A stretch of 64,000 bases of DNA. Source: Protonemura montana. Its lineage: Eukaryota; Arthropoda; Insecta; Plecoptera; Nemouridae. A program made the translations under genes and the position numbers. Location: contig OX387612.1 in the NCBI GenBank assembly GCA_947568835.1, forward strand, positions 7,750,001-7,814,000. The letters are read 5' to 3'. The notes beneath the pieces were generated by a model that was not told where the DNA came from, searched no databases, and saw only the letters and a program-made list of their open reading frames with translations. This document shows, piece after piece, positions 11,943 to 24,400 of the stretch (its first letter is position 1; each line of letters starts with the position of its first letter).

Positions 11943-12446
11943 CTAAGCTACTGTTTCTCCAGGACTTCCGAACACAACCTTGTCTCTCGTAGTCGAGCCA
12001 GCAGACCCACTATTTTGAAACATTCCACTACTTAATTTCAGATCCAGCTCCTCGTCAAAACAGTCGAAAAATTGGTTGTCTAGCCCGCTACTTCCCGAAA
12101 AAGACGAGCGAGGACTGTAGAAAACTCCGGAATTTAAGCCCGAACTGCTTGTCATTGAGTTTCTTGGCGTGTAAAATTCTTCTTTGTCGCTGCAAATTGA
12201 GTTTCTGGGTGTTAGGAAGACTTCCGGATCCCTCCAAGGGTCTACTTTGTTGACCTTGCGGGATGGTCGCACGCAAGAGGTATCTAGGTTTGTTATGTTG
12301 GTGGTCGATGACCTTGTTGGAGGGTCTGCGTTGGTAGTGGTGGTGTTTCGACTTGATTCGAAGCTAGGACTTGAGTAGTTAGAGTCTATTTTCGTTCGCA
12401 TCCTGTCTCGTGTAGAGTGGAATGTTTTCTTCAGCAGTATCTGTAC
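11943..12446 (-). CDS. Class B GPCR exon 11: cytoplasmic tail and stop
   Basis: Acceptor aatccag restores NKE-VQILLKK, the usual post-TM7 sequence. The tail is Ser/Thr/Asn-rich and has three copies of a F-[LY]-[TS]-P-R-[NS]-S motif. It ends SPGETVA then TAG. No AATAAA was seen soon after the stop. Confidence 0.88.
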   Translation of the reverse strand, partial: VQILLKKTFHSTRDRMRTKIDSNYSSPSFESSRNTTTTNADPPTRSSTTNITNLDTSCVRPSRKVNKVDPWRDPEVFLTPRNSICSDKEEFYTPRNSMTSSSGLNSGVFYSPRSSFSGSSGLDNQFFDCFDEELDLKLSSGMFQNSGSAGSTTRDKVVFGSPGETVA

Positions 12447-15400
12447 CTGGATTGGAAACGAATAAATGTGTGTTTTTTTAGATAGGTACAAACTCTAAAT
12501 TTTTTTACAAAACAGACAAAAGAGTCTGAGTGTATTTTGACTCAGGTCTATTGGAGTGAAAGCTATTTTAATAATAGCAAACCAAAAAACTTGGACAAAC
12601 TTTAGACAAAAGTTGTGTTCAACAATGTGTTTGCTTCGAAACGGAATATTTTGGGGCTTGGAAATACAGACAAAATATCAATGGGACTTTGACCTCCAAA
12701 TGACAGTTTAAAAGTTATACCCATATCCTTCAAGGGTCAAATATTAAACGGCGATGAGGGCAGAGAGAAAATAGTGACGGTTACGAAATAAAATTTATTT
12801 TATTTGACAGGACAAAGTATTTGTGATCCATCATGTGTATGTATTAAAAAGTCTTTAAAATCTTTCAAAATGTCGGCTGAATGGGGAAAATAAATTGTGT
12901 CCTTTCTTAAAAGCCGATTTAGCAAGATTGAAATGGCGTTGGTGAAATCGGCCCTGAATCCGCAAGATTTAAAAAGCTTAGGAATACATCTGGGTATGAA
13001 TTTACTAACCTCTTTGTTAAAATAGCAGAAAAGTAGGGCGACTACCGCTCCCTGAATCCCGTCCAAGCCATAGCTGAAGAAGTAGAAGATCTGTTCCGCC
13101 AGGCAGTCTGTCGTCTTGGGCCGAACTGCCGTGAAGATGAACTGCACCCCGAAGACAGGAACCAGCCAAACGGTGGCCTTTATCGTCCTTCTGTAAAGGA
13201 ACAATTCGAACAGGGGCTAGAGGCAGTAATTTAGGTCGGGTTTTACCAAAATTTTGAACTTTCAGTTGGATCTCTAACTCACAGAAACATCTGAATTTCA
13301 CCGCATGTGACTGGAAGTCGTCATGGCAATAGTTTTAACGAAAAATTTATGTAAAAGTTGCGAAAATTGATAAGTCAGGGTAGCGATAATGTAACTTTTT
13401 CGTTACAGATAACGAACGTTATTTAAAGAGATAAAGTTCGTTCGTGAGATAGTTGCTACCCTGGTTGATTGATTGATTGATTTGTGGTGTTTAACGACGC
13501 ACTGTTTTGATAACTGGCCCTGTGGCACTGGTACAATGACGTCGGTGAATGAGTGGATGACGATGATGATAAACATAACCTAACCTAGATTAGAGGAGGG
13601 AAAACAACGGTACGTAGTTTAATCCTGTCGAAGAGCACCACAGGGACCACCGGCTTAAAGTCCTTTCCGAAGGACGGTATAACGCGAACAACAGAATACC
13701 TTCACAAATCCATGCTGTCGAGAGGTTGATTAGCAAGAAAAGTGAAGATGCTGTACTAACTTTCATCCCTCCAACCTCTCTCCCGAACAGAACTGGTCAT
13801 GTGTATGATGGTCACCCATCCAAAACCGGACTCAGCGCAGTGTTGCTTTACTTTTATGATCTCATGAGAACCGGTGTTTCCAGCACGCCAATCCGTTCGG
13901 TTCGATACCTTGAGATATGAACTGGTGTTTGATCCATAAAGAAGCGTTAAAAGATTGTCAGCCAATCACGGGAAGTGTTTGTAGCTTTTCAGGCGTTGCT
14001 ACCGTGTTGATACGACATTACCACCAAATGTATGGGAGCTAAGCTAAAACTCCGCTTTGCGGATCCCACGAGATTTTGGGACATGGTACAAGAGAAGTCG
14101 CTAGAGAATTTAGGGCTGCTATTATTATTCTAAAAACGCCCGCGCTAACTTTTTTAAAAAGAGTGTAAAACGTTTTATTCCTGTGAAAATATGCACTGAA
14201 TGGACAACAGAATGCAGAAAGGAAACTCAATTTGAAACGTTAACATCGTTTTTCACAAAAGTTTTCAAAGCTACGTTGTGAATAGCGAGTGCATTAATAC
14301 AATCACATGAAAGTTGAATCAATTCTCTGACCGGTGAACGAGTTTCATCAGGTAAATGCATTCACTACCTCATGTTTGTACTTTATAATCAAAGTTGTTG
14401 CAAATAAGGACATGACCGAATGGCAATGACCAACATAGATATTTGTGTTTTTAGTTATTTTAACGTAAACCGAACTGTTTGGCGTGTCGAAAGCACCGGT
14501 TCTCGTGAGATCACCAAAGTTAAGCAACACTGCGTTTGATCAGGTTTTGAATGGATAACTATAATGCACGGACATTACTAAGTTTTGGTTGGAGAGATGA
14601 AAGTTAGTGCAGCAACTTCGTTCGTTTTGCTTATCAACCTCTCGACAGCATGGATTTGTGGAGGAATCCTGTTATTCGCTTTATACCGTTATTAGGAAGA
14701 TACATTAAACCGGTGGTCCCCTTGGTGCTCTTCGACAGGAGTAGGCCATGTGCCGGTACCGGGTTTTCTCTCCCCCCATCTAGACTAGGTTAGGTTCCAT
14801 TTACCGACGCCATTATACCAGTGCTCGTTGTCATAAAAATGTGTCGCTAAACCACACGAATCAATCAATCAATGAATTAACTAATAACTTGAAATTGTAA
14901 ATAAGATTGCTGTAAATGGACTTACAGTTTGTAACGCTTAAAGTGAACCAGTTAAAATATCCGACGAAAACTAGATAGTGAATGTAATAAAATTACCGAA
15001 TATTTTGCGAGTTTCCTGTGTCGACTTTACGAAGTTTCGTGACCAACACGCGGATGATGTCAAGGATGAGAAGAAAGTTCACCTGCAAAGTTCAAAATCA
15101 GGCTGTAATTCACCAACAGCAAAGAAGTAAGTGAAACAGGGACAGCGCTAATGTGTCAAAGGGACAGAGCTGGGCGGTGGCCAGTCCTTGGTGCTGTTGA
15201 ACAGGAGCAGCCAACACAGTGTGTCAAAGAGACAAGGCTAAGCTGTGGCCGGTCCTTGGTGCTGTTGGACAGGAGCAGCCAACACAGTGTGTGAAAGGGA
15301 CAGAGCTGAGCGGTGGCCAGTCCTTGGTGCTGTTGAACAGGAGCAGCCAACACAGTGTGTCAAAGAGACAAGGCTAAGCGGTGGCCGGTCCTTGGTGCTG

Positions 15401-18400
15401 TTGAACAGGAGCAGCCAACACAGTGTGTCAAAGAGACAAGGCTAAGCGGTGGCTGGTCCTTGGTGCTGTTGGACAGGAGCAGCCAACACAGTGTGTCAAA
15501 GAGACAAGGCTAAGCGGTGGCTGGTCCTTGGTGCTGTTGGACAGGAGCAGCCAACACAGTGTGTCAAAGGGACAAGGCTAAGCGGTGGCCGGTCCTTGGT
15601 GCTGTTGGACAGGAGCAGCCAACACAGTGTGTCAAAGGGACAAAGCTAAGCGGTGGCCGGTCTTTGTTGCTGTTGGAAAAAGTCGGGTCTCACCGATAGC
15701 AGCATTATCTTCACAGAGTCGTTGATCCACTGCAGTCCCCCGGCGTCGACCGTCCAGCAGTTGGCGTTGTTGAGGATCGCCGTTGCGACGGCCCAGCCCA
15801 AGACTGGCAGACAGGTGATGGCTGGATTCGAGACAAATACGATATCAGGTCTGGCAAAGGAATCTAACTATAATGACTAAACAGCTTTTATCGTGAGTTT
15901 GGTAAAAGCGTGAAAATAGCAAGGTTTTCGAATGCTATGTACAAACAAATAATGTTCCCGACGATTTAAACTTATTCCTGTTAGCACCAAGAGTGATAGC
16001 AGTTGTGACATTAATTAACAAAAACAAAATAACCAAAAAATTATAAGAATTTACGATATCTAGGTATCTAACTAACCAACCAATGTCAATATTTCAAATA
16101 ACTGAAATATTTTGCGATATAGCATGCTTAATATAGCAAAAATCATCATAAACGGCGTCTCAATTCATCTTGTCTCACTAGAAGTTTTCCGGCTATTTTC
16201 CTAGCATTGACTGAATCAATATACCGACCTGCACCAGCGACAAAGTACCACAGCATCCTCGGCTCGCCCCTGAATGCGTTGGCGATGAGTCGGTGCAGAA
16301 ACACGCCCAGTAAAAGCATGCACGTAAAGACCGCGTTGCCAGCTAGCTTTTCCAGGACTGCAAGGACGCGACAGGCGACACTGTTTTGCCACATCAGGCT
16401 CGACTCCTGAGAAAACAGACAGGCTGAAGATGAAGCTAACCAGGTATGACTGGGAGCCGAGGTTGAACCCGGTGCCAATGCGCAGCCTGCTTATGTTAAA
16501 AAGCACCAAAGACCGGCCACCGCTTAGCCTTGTCACTTTGACACACTGTGTTGGCTGCTCCTGTCCAACAGCACCAAGGACCGGCCACCGCTTAGCCTTG
16601 TCACTTTGACACACTGTGTTGGCTGCTCCTGTCCAACAGCACCAAGGACCGGCCACCACTTAGCCTTGTCCCTTTGACACACAGTGTGGGATCTGTCTCT
16701 GTAGTTATTTCCAGACTGACAATAAAGCTAATCGGGCCTGACAGGGAGCTGACCGTGAACCCGGTGTAGACATGCTCATATTTTCGTTCTAAAGTGAAGC
16801 ACAGCTAATGAAATGGAACAAACGTTCATTTTACAGAATCGCAAATAAAGGCAATTTTGAGTACCTATTGTTTAATATTAACGATCATTTTCCTTGAGCT
16901 TTTCCTTTGCATCGCTTAGCATCGCTTTATACTTGGATAGCTTGTTAAATAGTCTGCCCACGCCCGTGCACACAACGTCGCTTCAGCAATATTAACATTG
17001 ATGTAAATTTTGAAGGTGGTCGATTTTATCAAATGGGTTTTCCTACTCCACAGCCTCCTTGAGGCTCTTTACGACTTGCCGTCAAAATGATGGAAAGAGG
17101 AATTAATTCTTGAGTCGTTCCAGTAAGCTGTGAGTCATTCAAAGCTAAGATCCAGTATTTCGTGAAATAGCATTTCAATTCGCTCTTGACTTCATACAAA
17201 ATTATACATGCAAGGAACAGGGGTGGCCGTGAATTTATTTCTATTACCTATTCCCACGGAAATTAAAATTCTAATCATTAACATTAACATTGTATCGAAC
17301 TTTTGTGTATAGAAATGACTTTTTGTAATAGCGGCTTCATGAGAGGGATATTTAACGTCCGCATATTTAGCCTAGAACTTTATTGACACAGATTTTTCAA
17401 AGCCCGGTGTTTTTTACATTTTGTGATAAAGAATGAAGAACTTTTTTAGTGAGCTGAACTGGCCTTTGTTTAATTAATTTTCCTACAATTGGTGCCCAAT
17501 AGTGGGATCTCCGAAAACATTCCCATTTTAATTAGTGCCTTGGGGTTTGATATATCATGAAATATTTCCCTTAATAATTGGTGCCCAGGGGCATAATATC
17601 AGCAGAAAAAATATTTCCATTACAAATGGTGTCCATGAGTGGGTTTTTTAACAATATTACATCAGTTTTTCAAAATTTTTCAAAAATTACTCCCATTGGA
17701 AAGATCTAACGTTTGAAAATATTTTCACTACAATAGGAAAACCTCCTTTAAATTATTATTTCATTTTTATCATCGTGTTCAAATACGCATTCAAAATAAA
17801 ATCTGACGTATTTTTTCTTTTTATAATCCGATCATAACTTTTCAATTTCTATTTGTTTTAAGAATGGCTAAAATATGAATTCTCGTGGCGGGATGAAAAC
17901 GGGCCGTGATTAACTACACGTAGTTCTGACGTCATTTTGTTGTATCCTTTGCGTTCGCTTCTGTTTCTTGACGTCATACTGACGTCAGATTTCACTTCAT
18001 GTCATAAAAAATGACGACCCTCGTTTTCGTACGAGATTCAAACGCAAACATTTTAAACAGAGATATTTTATTCAAAATTGGATTTAGAAGAAAATAAAAA
18101 AATACATGTTCATTATTTTCTCACAGAAAAAAAATAAAAAAATAGTTTCAAATTTAAAGAGATTGCCCTATTAACACTCGTTGCGGGATGAATGAGGATC
18201 GTACCTACCTCGTCCTTGGCCACCAACGCGTTCCAAAGAATGACGCTCTTGGAGATCATCGTGCAGATATTCCGTGCAGAAATCGCCATCAACAGGTTGC
18301 GGTGCAGGATCACCCGCATGGACGTGCGCAGTCTCCTGCGCAGACCAACCCAAACTTGTCATTTTATTACACTTACACCGAACGGTTTGGCGTGTTGGAA

Positions 18401-21400
18401 ACACCGGTTCTCGTTAGATCACCGAAGTTAAGCAACACTGCGCTGAGTCAGGTATTGGATGGGTGACCATCATACACATGACCAGTTCTGTTCGGGAGAG
18501 AGGTTGGAGGGATGAAAGTTAGTACAGCAACTTCACTCGCCTTGCTTATCAACCTCTCGACAGCATGGATTTGTGGAGGAATCCTGTTGTTCGCGTTGTA
18601 CCGTCCTTCGGAAGGGACGTGAAGCCGGTGATCCCCTTGGTGCTCTTCGACAGGAGTAGGCTACGTGCCGGCACCGGGTTTCCCCTCCTCCCTTCTAAGC
18701 TAGGTTAGGTTCATCATCATCCTCATCATCATCCACTCATTCACCGACGCCATTAGACCAGTGCCGCATGGCCAGTTGTCAAAACAGTGCGTCGTTAAAC
18801 ATCACAAATAATAATAATAATTACACTTACTCGCAAGTTTTGTAGATTCCCTATAAGCAGATGAAATCTTCAGAAGAAATAAACATGTTTAAAGATGGAA
18901 GCGAGGCTAAACTGAAGAAATGTGTGATCGAACCAGGAGACGAACCCGAGACATCCCAATTGCCGAGCAGGTGCTCTACGAACTGGGCTATCTGGGCACA
19001 CAGATTCCAGCTTTACAGGGTGGGATAAAGGATCTCCTGAAGTGGCAACCCGTATGGACTATATCTTAGCAACTATTGGATGTTAATGCAATGGCAAAAT
19101 GTACAGACTGGTACATACATTTTCCTCGTATCCCGGTTTTACCAATGAAAGATAAACGGTTGTCGCAGGGTTTTTGGTTCCTCTAGAGTTCCCAATAGGG
19201 AGCTGAAACCAGCAAAGATCAGAATCGCTGCTAGACTATTGCCAACTTAAGCAAAAAATCGGTAAACATTTCAACACTGCAAACGACACGAAGCTCCACC
19301 ATTTTGCAAACTGTTGCTTGGTGATTCTGTTACTTCAGACGCCATCTTGTTTTAGTCACCTGTAGGCGAAGAAGATGGCGATGGCGGGCAACGCGAAGCA
19401 CAAGGAGACTCCGAGGACGATGACGTGGAATCGTATCCTGACTTTGAGGCGTTTGGTGATGTCGCAGGTCGAGTAGTCCGTATAGACGTTCCACTTACCG
19501 TCGCGGCATTCTTTGGAAGACTTGTCTGCAAAAGATCGAAATGGGTTACGGCTATTTACTGTTAGTTATACGAATAACTTCTTAATTATTGGTGACCTAA
19601 CGGGGATTCGAACCCCGATATTCACCTTTCGTGGGTATTGCTCTAACCATTTGAGCTACTTGGACCAGTAATTGTTAAGACAATTTTAGTGCATAAGAAG
19701 CAAATGACGGACGTTCCTCATTATAAAATATTTTATGCATTGCAAACATTTGCAATTTAAATCAGATTTTACCGCATAAAACGCATCCAACGTTAATTTG
19801 GAGTTGAAGATTGAATTGATGTGACGTGATATAGCGTCACTGGAATCAGAGTGACTGTGAGTATTCACAGCCTCTTGGTTCTACTCCTTGTAGATCCGTC
19901 ATTCTCATCAAAAGCACTAAAATAATTTCAGAAATGAGATTTCCAAGTAGCTCAATTGGTCAGAACAACACCCGCGACAGGTGGAAATCGGGGTTCGATT
20001 TCCTGTTCGGGCATCACATTTAAGGACTTACAATTTTACTTGCAGGTTACGCTATGAACCGTGAACTTAGTTATCACCCAACATTTTAGTGTTTATCAAC
20101 CAAGGAAGTGAAATGATAAGTACTAGCGAAAATAAACATTTCTTATCACACGGCATTCCTAGTGTTGATTACATGTTGACACTTTGAGTGGGTCACTTGA
20201 CAAATTCTTTAGTTACCATGCTTTTTAGGAAGAAAAAAGTCCAAGTGAATGATTGCGTGAAGATTTTCAGATCTGTGATTTTAGGCCTTTTTAAGGGCCG
20301 CAAACCTAATTAAACCAGATCAAACCGAAAAAAACATCAACACTTCATAGTAAATGCCAGTCAATTTCAATCAACTTAACTAGAATACGCTCAAGTAACT
20401 CACGATTGCAAGATGGCGCCATCCCTGAGTAAATGTAGCCAGGACAAACGTCCTGATTCCAGGTTTCATTCCCGGCTTCCTGCCAGCAACTCCAGCCGTC
20501 CCACGTAGAACGACATCCTGTAGGAATCGACACAAGCTTAGTTAAAAGATCTGGACAATACTCTCTGCTCTCTGCCAGGCTAGGCTAGCTTCATTATCAT
20601 AGACCAATACCTCAGAGACAGAGCCAACACAGTATGTCAAAGTGACAAGGCTAAGCAGTGGCCGGTCCTTGGTGCTGTTGGACAGGAGCAGCCATCACAG
20701 TGTATCAAAGGGACAAGGCTAAGCAGTGGCCGGTCCTTGGTGCTGTTGGACAGGAGCAGCCATCACAGTGTGTCAAAGTGACAAGGCTAAGCGGTGGCCG
20801 GTTCTTGGTGCTGTTGGACAGGAGCAGCCAACACAGTGTGTCAAAGTGACAAGGCTAAGCGGTGGTCGGTCCTTGGTGCTGTTGGACAGGAGCAGCCAAC
20901 ACAGTGTGTCAAAGTGACAAGGCTAAGCGGTGGTCGGTCCTTGGTGCTGTTGGACAGGAGCAGCCAACACAGTGTGTCAAAGGGACAAGGCTAAGCGGTG
21001 GCCGGTCCTTGGTGCTGTTGGACAAGGGGTGGTAAGCACTGCGTACCGTCTTGGAGATTTGGAGTGTCTAGCATGTTTCGACAACATTCTTCGGCGGCCT
21101 TGGCGCACTCCTTCCACTTTTCCGTGTCTTTCTGTGACTTGAAGCTCGTGGCCACGACGTTGGTGGACTCAGCACTGAGATAGTCCACGTCGACCTTCAA
21201 GCCGTCGATCTGATATCGGGTAGATATGCCAGTAAATTAGTTTGTGTAAAAAGTCGTGTTTTTTTTTTTTTTTACTTTTCGAAGGTTTTGAATTAGTACA
21301 GTGGCTCGTGTAAAAAACACAAGTGACTTACTGATCTAATGTTCAGTATAATAATTTCAGAGCAAAATGACAGTTGTTAATTGGCGGATATATTTTGATC

Positions 21401-24400
21401 TGGGGATTGTAATATTTCTGAAACCCTTGTCTATATGTCAGATGCAGTTGTTGTAAAATTTTCGTTCAAGATCACGAACGTGGTCTCGTTAAACAACGTT
21501 CATTAACCCTGGAATATACCGAGGCAACGATCGTTATCTGTAACGAAACAGTTTCACGATCGGTAGCCAGTTCATCCTATAGGGATCCAAACGTAATGCA
21601 TAAATCTACTGATATGCAAAAATAATCCCTCAAAATTGTTCGAATATTGAATTTGAAAAGTCATTGGTAGACAAAGGACTATTTCTTGGCTAGAGACATA
21701 ATTTCAATTCGATGCCACAAAAATTAGAGAAGCTATGAAAGTTTAAAAACATTCGTAATGAGGCTGAAAACAGTGAATTGCATAACAAAAACCGTTCGTC
21801 TCGCAGATATCAGAGTAAGGTCAGGTTTCAACAAAATGTTCAACTATAAGTTGGATCTCTAACTCACAGAAACATCTGGGTTTCACTGCATGTGATTGGA
21901 AGTCAGTCGTCATGGCAACAGTTTTAACTAACACTTCAACTAGGAGGCGAGATTTTGGTAAAACCGGTCGTAAGTCTTCGGGTTTTAGTACACCAGTTAC
22001 CTAGTTTTAGAATAATTTCTACAAAATTATCATTTTTAAGAGCGCAGATATGTCACAGTAAAATTCTTAATTTTAACACAGAAATGGACACATTTAATAT
22101 GTCTTTTATTGTTTTAGAGCCCTTTTAACGACTAGCGAACAGCTGTGAATGTATGCATTTGTTTATTTGTTTCTGTCATATATGTTTTATGTGTTTTGTT
22201 TTGTGTTACGTGTTTATATTTAATTATTCTCGTGGGCAAATCCTGTATAAAAATAACAATATGTCCTGGAAACTCAGTAGTTAACTCACAGATTATTTCG
22301 ATCGGACAAGTGGTTTGGCCGATTAGTTGTATCCAGTAAACACAGATATATACCTGAATAAGCTCCCACTCCAATAGACCTGAGTAAGCTCCCACTCCAA
22401 TAGACCTAAGTAAGCTCCCACTCCAATAGACCTAAGTAAGCTCCCACTCCAATAGACCTGAGTAAGCTCCCACTCCAATAGACCTGAGTAAGCTCCCACT
22501 CCAATAGACCTAAGTAAGCTCCCACTCCAATAGACCTGAGTAAGCTCCCACTCCAATAGACCTGAGTACGCTCCCACTCCAATAGACCTAAGTAAGCTCC
22601 CACTCCAATAGACCTGAGTAAGCTCCCACTCCAATAGACCTGAGTAAGCTCCCACTCCAATAGACCTGAGTAAGCTCCCACTCTAATAGACCTAAGTAAG
22701 CTCCCACTCCAATAGACCTGAATAAGCACCCACTCCAAAAGACCTGAGTAAGCTCCCACTCCAATAGACCTAAGTAAGCTCCCACTCCAATAGACCTGAG
22801 TAAGCTCCCACTACAATAGACCTGAGTAATCTCCCACTCCAATAGACCTGAGTTAGCTCTCACTCCAATAGACCTTAGTAAGCTCCCACTCCAATAGACC
22901 TGAGTAAGCTCCCACTCCAAAAGACCTGAGTAAGCTCCCACTCCAATAGACCTAAGTAAGCTCCCACTCCAATTTAGACCTGAGTAAGCTCCCACTCCAA
23001 TAGACCTGAGTAATCTCCCACTCCAACAGACCTGAGTAAGCTCCCACTCCAATAGACCTGAGTAAGCTCCCACTCCAATATACCTGAGTAAGCTCCCACT
23101 CCAATAGACCTGAGTAAGCTCCCACTCCATTAGACCTGAGTAAGCACCCGATACAACAGACTTAACTTACTAGCAAACACTGGTAAGGCATTTCATTTAG
23201 CGAACTCTCCGATCGGTTGTACTTGATGGCAAACTTCGCTTCTGCGTTGTAGTCGTAGCAACCGTACGACGCCTGCAGACGGAAGACCTCTGCGTCGTAG
23301 TGCACTGAGTAGTCGCGGTATTGGCACCACTGTCCCGATCCCGGATCCTCCAACAGGGTGCTGGTCCCAAAGCCATCAGGACGCAATTGGTCGGGGGTAG
23401 AGCCGATTACCTATGTATTGTATTGTATTGCTTTATTGTGCTGCGGACAAGTACATGGTATTTGCACGAGCTCAGTTTAGGTTATAGTAGTGATAGTGAT
23501 AATAAGAATATAATATTTCCTATGAAAAATGGTAATTTAACAAAGATGTTTTTATCAGAGATTTTAGCTTGCACTTTATGGCGGATGCAGGTTATGGTTC
23601 AAGCTCAATGATTTCTATCTATTTGTGTTTGTTATTTGTGTGGTAAAGCATGGTCCAAACGGTTTGGCGTGTTGAAAACACCGGTTCTTGTGAGATCACC
23701 GAAGTTAAGCAACACTGCGCTGAGTCCGGTATTGGAGATGAAAGTTAAGCAACACTGCGCTAGGTCAGGTATTGAATGGTTGACCATCATACACATGACC
23801 AGTTCTGTTCGGGAGAGAGGTTGGAGGAATGAAAATTAGTACAGCAACTTCATTCGTCTTGCCAAAAAAGCGACATTTTTTTGTCAACAAATTTTTTCTC
23901 ACAAATGTGTATCCGGTCGGGGAATCGAACCCCGTCTCCATCTTTCGCGCATCGCGGCTGGTACTTTCACCATCTGTACCTCGATTTCACAACAAAGAAA
24001 TATTCTGCCAATCTCAAAAGTTTGCAATATCACAAGGAATTAACAACAGTAAAATTGTCGTTCTTTCACCACATTATTATATCATTGCGTTCATATGTCA
24101 AGTCAGAGAGCCAGCGTTGATGTTAAAATTTCTGCTGAGCAAACGAGCCGGCAACGTGTGGTAACGGTAGGTGCCACCCGATGGCGCGTAAGCCGTCTAC
24201 TTCCTAGTTCATTCTCTTATCTTAATGTTGATACGCTTATCAGCACTGCATGATTTCTTTTTTTTTATTACCTGTCAACTGCTCTGAGTTTGTAAACGCT
24301 GAGTCGCATATTAATTTTATTAAACTCGTGATTTTTATATTTTTATAAAGTAATTTGAGTAATTGGATTCTATTTTGAAAGCAGATTTTTTCTGATGTCG

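Noticed and set aside
12184..12378. Plus-strand frame over the receptor tail
   Set aside because: Shadow of GPCR exon 11.
15140..15672. Regular repeats resembling a CRISPR array
   Set aside because: Units are contiguous with no unique spacers and the genome is eukaryotic.
15694..15850. Longer form of GPCR exon 8 starting at 15,850
   Set aside because: In frame only with a shifted exon-7 donor; it would lengthen the ICL2/TM4 region beyond the family norm. Left as a possible minor variant.
22323..23130. Frames of 110-180 codons on the minus strand in the reversed 26-bp array
   Set aside because: Same artefact as at 8.8 kb; the array lies in a GPCR intron.
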